From contig CAZJRS010000073.1 in the NCBI GenBank assembly GCA_964548585.1, forward strand, positions 1-19,192: a stretch of DNA of 19,192 nt, written 5' to 3'. The position numbers and the translations under genes were made by a program. This document shows, one piece after another, positions 13,926-19,192 of the stretch. Origin of the DNA: Methanocella_A sp964548585. Its GTDB lineage: Archaea; Halobacteriota; Methanocellia; Methanocellales; Methanocellaceae. The stretch's first letter is position 1; each line of letters begins with the position of its first letter. Under the pieces are notes generated by a model. That model had not been told where the DNA came from and ran no database searches. It worked only from the letters and a program-made list of their open reading frames with translations.

Positions 13926-15182
13926 ATGAAAGAATACGCAGTGAAAGACATCAACATGGCCAAGGAAGGCCTGGAGCGAATCGAGTGGGCACAAAGGCAC
14001 ATGCCGGTGCTGAACCTGATCAAGGCGGAGTTCACGAAGAAAAAGCCGCTCAAGGGCGTAAATGTAATCGCCTGTCTACACGTGACCGTGGAGACAGCTA
14101 ACCTCATCGATACGCTCCTGGCCGGTGGCGCAAACGTGGCACTTACCGCGTCCAACCCATTGTCGACTCAGGATGATGTGGCGGCGGCGCTCGCCAAGAA
14201 GGGCGTCAAGGTTTACGCCATCCGGGGCGAGGACGAAAAGACGTACTACGAGCACATCGAATCCGCACTGAAGATCAAGCCCAACGTGACCCTGGATGAC
14301 GGAGCAGATGTCATCGCCACCGTCCACACCAAGCACAAGGAGTACTTGAAGGGCATCTACGGCGGCTGCGAGGAAACCACGACGGGTGTAATCAGGCTTC
14401 GGTCAATGGCTGCCGACAAGGCTCTCAAGTACCCGGTCGTCGCGGTCAACGACGCTGAAACCAAGATGATGTTCGACAACCGCTACGGTACAGGCCAGAG
14501 CACCCTCCACGGCATCATCAATGCTACGAACATCCTGCTGGCGGGCAAGACCGTAGTCGTAGTCGGCTACGGCTGGTGTGGCAGAGGCGTTGCTGCAAGG
14601 GCCAAGGGTATGGGTTCCAACGTAGTCGTAGTCGAGATCGAGCCACGCAAGGCGCTGGAAGCAGCAATGGACGGGTACATGGTCACGGACATGACCGAAG
14701 CGGCGAAGATCGGCGACCTGTTTATCACCGTCACGGGTGACATTTCCGTCATTCGCAAGGAGCATTTCCAGCTCATGAAGGACCAGGCGATCGTCTGTAA
14801 CTCCGGCCACTTCAACGTGGAGCTGGACCTGGTGGCACTTAAGAAGCTCTCCAAGAAAGTATCCCTGGTCAAGGCAGATGTCGAGGAGTACCTGTTCAAG
14901 GACGGCCGCAGAATTTACGTGCTGGGCGAAGGCAGGCTTGTGAACCTGGCCTGTGCGTTCGGTCACCCGCCCGAGGTAATGGACATGAGTTTCGCCAACC
15001 AGGCGTTATCTGTCAAGTACATCGTGGAGAACCACAAGAAGCTCAAGAACGAGGTATACAAGGTTCCCGAGGACATAGACAACCGTGTGGCCAGGCTTAA
15101 GCTCGAGTCGATGGGCATCAAGCTGGAAAAGCTCACCGAGGAACAGGAGAAGTACCTGAGCTCCTGGAGCATGGGCACATAA
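13926..15182 (+). CDS. ahcY: S-adenosylhomocysteine (or S-inosylhomocysteine) hydrolase, archaeal short form
   Basis: A 418-residue enzyme of the AdoHcyase family, which removes the product inhibitor S-adenosylhomocysteine after methyl transfer. Catalytic residues match the family: H52 in ACLHVTVETA, D125 in TLDDGAD, E150 in EETTTGV, and K180 and D184 in ETKMMFDNRYGTGQS. The NAD site is VVVGYGWCGRG (G214, G216, G219), and CNSGHFNVEL follows. It ends in LSSWSMGT and lacks the Lys/Tyr tail of bacterial and eukaryotic enzymes, as in archaea and Thermotoga. In Methanocaldococcus the homologue MJ1388 was reported to prefer S-inosylhomocysteine, so the same may hold here. The frame extends upstream to 13812, but GGTGA right before 13926 decides this start. 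A PfkB kinase gene follows 20 bp later. Confidence 0.95.
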   Translation: MKEYAVKDINMAKEGLERIEWAQRHMPVLNLIKAEFTKKKPLKGVNVIACLHVTVETANLIDTLLAGGANVALTASNPLSTQDDVAAALAKKGVKVYAIRGEDEKTYYEHIESALKIKPNVTLDDGADVIATVHTKHKEYLKGIYGGCEETTTGVIRLRSMAADKALKYPVVAVNDAETKMMFDNRYGTGQSTLHGIINATNILLAGKTVVVVGYGWCGRGVAARAKGMGSNVVVVEIEPRKALEAAMDGYMVTDMTEAAKIGDLFITVTGDISVIRKEHFQLMKDQAIVCNSGHFNVELDLVALKKLSKKVSLVKADVEEYLFKDGRRIYVLGEGRLVNLACAFGHPPEVMDMSFANQALSVKYIVENHKKLKNEVYKVPEDIDNRVARLKLESMGIKLEKLTEEQEKYLSSWSMGT

Positions 15183-15202
15183 GCCCTCTGTGAGGAAATA
15201 GC

Positions 15203-16105
15203 ATGGTAGACGTCATCATGGTGGGCACCGTGGCACTGGACACGGTGCGCACACCTTTTGGCCTGGCAGAAGAAACCTTGGGCGGCTCGGCGGTTTATGC
15301 CTCAGTCGCCGCGAGTCTGTTTGCCAGCGTTGGCCTGGTGGGCGTTGTGGGCAAAGACTTCCCACAAAAACACCAGGACTTCCTTAAAACCAAGGGCGTG
15401 GACCTGACTGGCCTGGATACGCTGGACGGAGAAACGTTCCGCTGGAAGGGCTACTACGAGTACGACATGAACCAGGCCCATACCCAGGACACACAGTTAA
15501 ACGTCTTATCCCGTTTTGATCCTGTGCTGCCACAGGAATACTGCGACTGTAAATATGTATTTCTGGCCAACACCGACCCGGAGATCCAGATGAAAGTGTT
15601 CAAGCAGATGAACCAGCCGAAGCTGGTCATGATGGATACGATGAACTTCTGGATAGAGAGCAAGAAAGAAGCCTTGTCCCGGATGATCGAGAAGGTCGAC
15701 GTCATGCTGACCAACGATGCCGAGGCCAGGCAGTTTTGGGGAACACCCAGCTTAGTCAAGGCTGGCCGCTCCTTCCTGGAGATGGGTCCTAAGGCAGTCA
15801 TCATCAAAAAGGGAGAGCACGGCGCCCTTCTTTTCACCGATGGCCAATGTTTCAGCGCCCCGGCATACCCGCTGGAAAACCTGACTGACCCCACCGGTGC
15901 AGGAGACTCCTTTGCAGGAGGCTTCATCGGCTGGCTGGCGAAGACCGATGACATCTCGCCCAGGAACATGAGGAAAGCGGTCGTTTTCGGCAGCACCATC
16001 GCGTCGTACAACGCCGAGGCCTTCAGCCTGAACCGGCTGAAAGACATCTCCCGGGACGACGTTTTCAACCGGTACATGCGGTTCCAGGACATCGCTTCCT
16101 TTTAA
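15203..16105 (+). CDS. PfkB-family kinase, probably nucleoside (adenosine/inosine) kinase
   Basis: A 300-residue ribokinase/PfkB-family kinase. The N-terminal GG motif is in ETLGGSAVYASVAAS (24-38). LTNDAEAR (169-176) and IKKGEHGALLF (201-211) are typical, and the C-terminal signature DPTGAGDSFAGGF (229-241) contains the catalytic base D235 and the anion hole. GAGG-like GTGAGGAA 8-13 nt before the ATG at 15203 and the 20-bp distance from ahcY make an operon very likely. Since the upstream hydrolase releases adenosine or inosine, a role in phosphorylating that nucleoside fits well and would pull the reversible hydrolase forward. The substrate is inferred from context; a sugar or another nucleoside is not excluded. 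Transcription should end at the T tract right after the stop. Confidence 0.88.
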   Translation: MVDVIMVGTVALDTVRTPFGLAEETLGGSAVYASVAASLFASVGLVGVVGKDFPQKHQDFLKTKGVDLTGLDTLDGETFRWKGYYEYDMNQAHTQDTQLNVLSRFDPVLPQEYCDCKYVFLANTDPEIQMKVFKQMNQPKLVMMDTMNFWIESKKEALSRMIEKVDVMLTNDAEARQFWGTPSLVKAGRSFLEMGPKAVIIKKGEHGALLFTDGQCFSAPAYPLENLTDPTGAGDSFAGGFIGWLAKTDDISPRNMRKAVVFGSTIASYNAEAFSLNRLKDISRDDVFNRYMRFQDIASF

Positions 16106-16113
16106 ATTTTTTT
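16106..16113 (+). terminator. T tract ending the ahcY-pfkB operon
   Basis: Seven consecutive T (16107-16113) follow the TAA stop directly. The 178 bp from here to the next start contain AT-rich patches (for example GTTAATATTC at 16257-16266) that may hold its promoter. I see no other feature there. Confidence 0.5.
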
Positions 16114-16282
16114 AGAGGGCTGCAGTTCGCCGGAACCGGATAACCCGGGCAGTCCTCCACAGCTTTTTTGCGATATGAAATAAGCAGCAGGATAATCCAC
16201 TTTTGCCTGGCCAGCAGGTAATCAGGAGTTCTAAGGCATACATTCATTTCAACGGTAGTTAATATTCTAGTCAGGAATCTTG

Positions 16283-17374
16283 ATGGATGGCCAGATCGAG
16301 AAAGTCCGGGACTACCTGAACGATCTGTTCGGGAAGCCGGTCGAAGTGATTCGCATCATCCCGATAGGGGCGGAACCCGGGGAGACGGAGTTGAAAGGGT
16401 TCGGCTACGGTAAGCCGTATCTTCTCGATTTCATCTGCGAAGGAGAAGAGCGATCCGCCGTCCTTTCCTCCATGCGGGTCCAGAAGGGGTTTGGCCACGA
16501 CACGTTTGCCGATCGGGCAGCCATCGCACTCTGGCAAAACACCGCTTTCAACGTGCTGCCACGCCACGTCAGATCGCTTGACGTAGGCTTTTTTACCGAA
16601 TATGAAGGGCTGACAAGCGCAGGCGATGCCACCGAATTTTTTATCCTGATGGATAGAGTGAGTGGAATTGAGTATTATCGCGATCTGGATCGTATTGCTG
16701 AATCAGGATATTTCAGCCAGCTCGACCTTGACCGGGCAAATGCGCTGGCAGGTTACCTGGTTTATATCCACCAGCAGAAACACGATGATCGGGTCCTCTG
16801 GGATCGCAGGATACGAGAACTGGTAGGCTCCGGGGAATGTATAATGGGCCTGATTGATAGCTACTCGGACGATTTCGGGTTTTACAGTAAAACCGATTTT
16901 GAACGCCTCGAAAAAGAGTGCGTACGGTGGCGATGGAAGCTTAAGCCAGAATATTCGCGCCTGTCCGTAGTCCACGGTGACTACCACCCGTGGAACATCA
17001 TGTTCAGGAATGGAGTTGACTTCACGGTGCTCGATCGCAGCCGTGGCGAGTACGGCGAGCCCGCAGACGACGTGGCTTGCATGAGCATGAACTATCTGTT
17101 CTATAGCTTGAGAAAATACGGCCGCCTCGAGGGAGAATTCCAACAGCTTTACGATACGTTCATGGAGACCTACCTTACCCAGACCGGAGATGTCGAGATG
17201 CTCAAATACCTGCAGCCGTTCTACGTTTTCCGGGCGCTGGTCGTAGCCAGCCCATTGTGGTATCCGGGGCTGACTCCGGAGGTGCGGACCAAGCTCTTCA
17301 ATTTTATCGATAATGTGATCGTCGCTGAAGAGTTTGATTACAAGGACGTCAACAAATACCTAGAGGGGCGGTAA
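16283..17374 (+). CDS. APH-fold kinase (aminoglycoside phosphotransferase-like)
   Basis: About 363 residues with a protein-kinase-like/APH fold. The catalytic loop SVVHGDYHPWNIMFRNG (about 228-244) has the Brenner HGDxHxxN pattern with the catalytic Asp near 233. The metal-binding motif is VLDRSRGEYGEPADDVA (about 249-265), where Asp at 251 replaces the usual DxW context. The N-terminal lobe is divergent. Such kinases phosphorylate hydroxyls of small molecules (sugars, choline, aminoglycosides); resistance is unlikely here and the natural substrate is unknown. AGGA (16273-16276) before the ATG at 16283 supports this start over the TTG at 16280. The stop is one base before the CTG of the next kinase frame. 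APH domains are known to be fused to P-loop kinase domains in some bacteria, which supports a joint function. Confidence 0.85.
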   Translation: MDGQIEKVRDYLNDLFGKPVEVIRIIPIGAEPGETELKGFGYGKPYLLDFICEGEERSAVLSSMRVQKGFGHDTFADRAAIALWQNTAFNVLPRHVRSLDVGFFTEYEGLTSAGDATEFFILMDRVSGIEYYRDLDRIAESGYFSQLDLDRANALAGYLVYIHQQKHDDRVLWDRRIRELVGSGECIMGLIDSYSDDFGFYSKTDFERLEKECVRWRWKLKPEYSRLSVVHGDYHPWNIMFRNGVDFTVLDRSRGEYGEPADDVACMSMNYLFYSLRKYGRLEGEFQQLYDTFMETYLTQTGDVEMLKYLQPFYVFRALVVASPLWYPGLTPEVRTKLFNFIDNVIVAEEFDYKDVNKYLEGR

Positions 17375-17375
17375 C

Positions 17376-17927
17376 CTGGCCTGGGCAGCCTGGTTCACCG
17401 GCCTGCCGGGCAGCGGAAAGACCACTGTCGCCCGAGAAGCGGAAAAACGACTTTCTTCGGAAGGGCTACGTGTAAAAAGGCTTGAGTTGGATGAGATCAG
17501 GCAAGTGATTACACCTACACCCCGGTATACCGAGGAGGAACGGCAGATCGTCTATGCCGCGCTGGCATACATGGCCAAGCTGCTAACCGATGAAGGAGTC
17601 AACGTGATCATTGATGCCACCGGCAATCTCCGTCAATACCGAGACATCGCCCGCAATCTCATCCCAGATTTTGCAGAGGTGTATATCAAGTGCCCGATGG
17701 ACCTCAGCATTGAGCGTGAAGCGCATCGCAAGACAGGGTTTGCGCCACAGGAGATATACGAGAAAGGTATGACCGGCCGGAGTCAGACGGTGCCAGGGTT
17801 GAATGTACCGTATGAGGAGCCTCAAGACCCGATTGTGATCATCGACACGGTAAGAACTCCCCCCGAAGGTACAGGAAAACAGGCAGCCGATGCACTAATC
17901 AATAAATACGGAGGCACACATGGATGA
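17376..17927 (+). CDS. APS-kinase-like P-loop kinase, apparent CTG start
   Basis: About 183 residues. The Walker A loop GLPGSGKTT lies near residues 9-17. LELDEIRQ resembles the DGDxxR region, and DATGNLRQYRD follows the second strand. The segment from CPMDLSIERE to VPYEEPQDP matches the C-terminal half of adenylylsulfate kinases. The FISPYR loop of true APS kinase is missing, so the substrate may not be APS. The frame is bounded upstream by TAG at 17361-17363. Between it and the P-loop there is no ATG, GTG or TTG; the first TTG (17487) would delete the P-loop. CTG at 17376 gives MAWAAWFTGLPGSGKTT, the expected family N-terminus, with AGAGGGG (17362-17368) as ribosome binding site. The alternative is a +1 frameshift joining it to the APH gene. 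It overlaps the phosphatase gene by 8 bp. Confidence 0.75.
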   Translation: MAWAAWFTGLPGSGKTTVAREAEKRLSSEGLRVKRLELDEIRQVITPTPRYTEEERQIVYAALAYMAKLLTDEGVNVIIDATGNLRQYRDIARNLIPDFAEVYIKCPMDLSIEREAHRKTGFAPQEIYEKGMTGRSQTVPGLNVPYEEPQDPIVIIDTVRTPPEGTGKQAADALINKYGGTHG

Positions 17928-18738
17928 CCTGAGGCTTGTCCGGCGAATGGCGGAGCAGGTCAGAGACGCAATAGTTCGTTATCCGTCCGAAAACCACGAC
18001 TACGCGGAGGTAATCCGGGCCAGGCCGGGAGATGTGACCCGGAAAATAGACATGGCCGCAGAAGAAGCGCTGGATAAGGCAGTTGAAGCAGAGGGTATCA
18101 CAGCCAAGATCATTTCAGAAGAGATCGGGGAGCGCATCGTGCCCGAGGGTGCCCGGCCGGAAATGACCCTGCTCTGTGACCCAGTGGACGGGTCTAATAA
18201 TTTCATCGCAGGTTTACCCTATTACTGCACCACACTTGCCCTTTCCCATGAAACCGGTGTCGCGACATACGGTGACATCGAAGCCGCCGCAGTAGCCAGC
18301 CCCCACCTGGGCACTTTTTATGCCGCCAGAGGAAAAGGCGCCTTCAGAGACGGCCACAGGATTCACACAGGGCGAAAAGATAGCAAGCCGATATACGCCA
18401 TTTACACATATAGCTCAGGACCAGTTCCACCGGGACTGATCGAGATCCAGGAACATGACTGCATAGTCCGGACTATGGGTAGTATCGCACTGGACATCTG
18501 CATGGTCGCCCAGGGGTCTTTCACCGCAGTTATCGACAGCAGGAAAAAAGTCAGCGGCTACGACGTCATGGCAGCCGGATTCATTTTGCGGGAAGCCGGC
18601 GGGGTCATAGCGTTGTTAGATAGGGGAAATATTGATGAGTTACCGCTCAGCGCCAGAGGGCTCTCGGTTCTATGCATATCGGATGAAAAGAGCCTGAAGG
18701 AGATGTATCAGGAAATTATGGCGGAGGGGCGGGCTTAA
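17920..18738 (+). CDS. Inositol-monophosphatase-family phosphatase
   Basis: A 272-residue Mg-dependent phosphatase of the IMPase/FBPase/CysQ superfamily. Metal ligands are visible: a Glu in ISEEIGE (E67/E68), D87 and D90 in CDPVDGSNNF, and D215 in SGYDVMAAGFILREAGG. GDVTRKID (37-44) is the N-terminal substrate/metal loop. Archaeal members act on inositol phosphate, fructose bisphosphate or 3'-phosphoadenosine phosphate, and sequence alone does not separate these. Next to an APS-kinase-like gene, a PAP phosphatase (CysQ) role is one option. A sugar- or cyclitol-phosphate phosphatase working with the two kinases is another. GGAGG (17911-17915), 4 nt before the ATG, and the 8-bp overlap with the kinase gene show a tight operon. 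It is the last gene of the cassette. Confidence 0.9.
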   Translation: MDDLRLVRRMAEQVRDAIVRYPSENHDYAEVIRARPGDVTRKIDMAAEEALDKAVEAEGITAKIISEEIGERIVPEGARPEMTLLCDPVDGSNNFIAGLPYYCTTLALSHETGVATYGDIEAAAVASPHLGTFYAARGKGAFRDGHRIHTGRKDSKPIYAIYTYSSGPVPPGLIEIQEHDCIVRTMGSIALDICMVAQGSFTAVIDSRKKVSGYDVMAAGFILREAGGVIALLDRGNIDELPLSARGLSVLCISDEKSLKEMYQEIMAEGRA

Positions 18739-18754
18739 ATTAGATCTTTAAGTT

Positions 18755-18773
18755 CTGCGTTGAATAATTCTGA
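18755..18773. repeat. 19-bp direct repeat flanking the inverted-repeat element, copy 1
   Basis: Consensus CTGYGTTGAATAATTCWGA, shared with 19112-19130 (17 of 19 identical, including 12 in a row, GTTGAATAATTC). The copies are 357 bp apart and bracket the long inverted repeat. Confidence 0.6.
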
Positions 18774-18784
18774 GTATATTCAAC
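18759..18784. repeat. Hairpin after the phosphatase gene
   Basis: GTTGAATA (18759-18766) pairs with TATTCAAC (18777-18784) around a 10-nt loop. It begins 21 bp beyond the phosphatase stop and may end that operon or stabilise its 3' end. It overlaps copy 1 of the 19-bp direct repeat. Confidence 0.4.
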
Positions 18785-18821
18785 TTGAATCTATGCCCTT
18801 GTATCGGCATAACTCCGCAAT

Positions 18822-19064
18822 ACGAACGCTGCGCTGTGCCAGTGCCACACAGATTTCACAGATTCTATTGGATTTCACAGATTTCTTCATATCTCACAGA
18901 TGAGGTCGATTCCACAGATTCGATCAACTTTAAACTGGTGGGAATGAAAAGAAGTGTGTATCTATACTCTACAAATTTTAAAGGTATCTGTAGAATCAAC
19001 TCCATCAGTGATATCGGTATCAATCTGTGAGATCTGTGTGGGTCTGGCACAGCGCAGCGTTCGT
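18822..19064. repeat. Long inverted-repeat (MITE-like) element with CACAGAT units
   Basis: The arms at 18823-18864 and 19022-19063 are complementary at 39 of 42 positions, plus one outer A/T pair. Further in, the arms remain partly complementary: GATTCCACAGAT on the left faces the complement of ATCTGTAGAATC on the right. The left half holds five CACAGAT units (18848, 18857, 18876, 18895, 18913), and the right arm holds two of the complement. No transposase is encoded; the frames across it are short and cannot be told from noise. A non-autonomous mobile element or a structural RNA or DNA hairpin are the two readings. It fills most of the 454-bp gene-free end of the window. Confidence 0.8.
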
Positions 19065-19111
19065 TTACCTCCTAAGGTGCAGATGCAACCTTTTCTTCAC
19101 AAAATTATTTG

Positions 19112-19130
19112 CTGTGTTGAATAATTCAGA
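19112..19130. repeat. 19-bp direct repeat flanking the inverted-repeat element, copy 2
   Basis: Second copy of the 18755-18773 repeat. The remaining bases to 19192 carry no gene that I can support. The last nine bases (CGCTGCGCT, 19184-19192) repeat part of the outer arm of the inverted-repeat element. Confidence 0.6.
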
Positions 19131-19192
19131 ATTTGTACTTTATTGGACCAAGCCCTTGCATGGGCACGTCTCAGCAACACGATCGCTGCGCT

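Noticed and set aside
14403..14966. Long opposite-strand open frame (187 codons) within ahcY
   Set aside because: It is antisense to a well-conserved enzyme and its translation has no family features. Long shadow frames are common in genes with this codon bias.
16283..17374. Antibiotic-resistance phosphotransferase
   Set aside because: Only the fold and catalytic motifs match. The rest is divergent, and the context is a metabolic cassette in an archaeon.
17376..18738. Standard sulfate-assimilation operon (cysC plus cysQ)
   Set aside because: No ATP sulfurylase or PAPS reductase is present, and the kinase lacks the FISPYR motif, so I keep substrate names open.
18848..18919. CACAGAT units as a CRISPR array
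   Set aside because: The units are only 7-9 bp at 9- to 19-bp spacing, with no unique spacers of normal length and no cas genes.
18785..19050. Overlapping open frames on both strands across the inverted repeat
   Set aside because: They follow the palindrome, read repetitive Ser/Thr/Ile-rich peptides from CACAGAT units, and lack ribosome binding sites.

Overview
The window looks like a chromosomal stretch of a methanogenic euryarchaeon. A Methanocella or Methanosarcina-type organism is my best guess, inferred from gene families rather than a database match. The evidence is an archaeal-type riboflavin synthase (RibC, a lumazine synthase relative), an archaeal short-form S-adenosylhomocysteine hydrolase, TATA-box promoters with short or absent leaders, GGTGA/GGAGG-type ribosome binding sites, a methanogen-style soluble PAS histidine kinase and a DUF362 protein. 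I found no rRNA, tRNA, CRISPR array, transposase or integrase.

Left part (1-7120, mostly minus strand). A Mut7-C/PIN-like putative RNase lies downstream of a 12-TM MFS transporter. A divergent lipoprotein gene follows, then a small Cys-rich orphan gene in a segment bounded by two identical 14-bp direct repeats. Next is an endonuclease III whose iron-sulfur motif has His in place of one Cys. A run of aminotransferase and riboflavin genes reads class V aminotransferase -> ribC -> ribH -> class I aminotransferase, with an apparent internal promoter before ribC.

Middle part (7315-13700, mostly plus strand). A protein with two tandem CbiX/chelatase-like halves is followed by a tiny multi-Cys zinc-ribbon protein translationally coupled (ATGA) to a DUF362 protein. 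Then come a UPF0173 metallo-beta-lactamase-fold hydrolase and an iron-dependent alcohol dehydrogenase that overlaps a soluble PAS histidine kinase by 17 bp. A convergent Lrp/AsnC regulator, with a hairpin between it and the kinase, closes the section.

Right part (13900-19192). The SAH (or S-inosylhomocysteine) hydrolase gene ahcY is followed by a PfkB kinase. This fits a methyl-cycle pair that cleaves the nucleoside and then phosphorylates it. Next is a tight three-gene cassette: APH-fold kinase, APS-kinase-like P-loop kinase and inositol-monophosphatase-family phosphatase. The middle gene has no ATG, GTG or TTG upstream of its P-loop and appears to begin at CTG, or to be joined to the APH gene by a frameshift. 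The window ends with no gene but with a roughly 243-bp long inverted-repeat element. Its arms match at 39 of 42 positions, it is studded with CACAGAT units, and it is flanked by near-identical 19-bp direct repeats. It looks like a MITE-like or structural repeat.

The points most worth a second look are the cassette with the CTG start, the inverted-repeat element, the His-substituted endonuclease III, the duplicated chelatase-like protein, and the zinc-ribbon/DUF362 pair.
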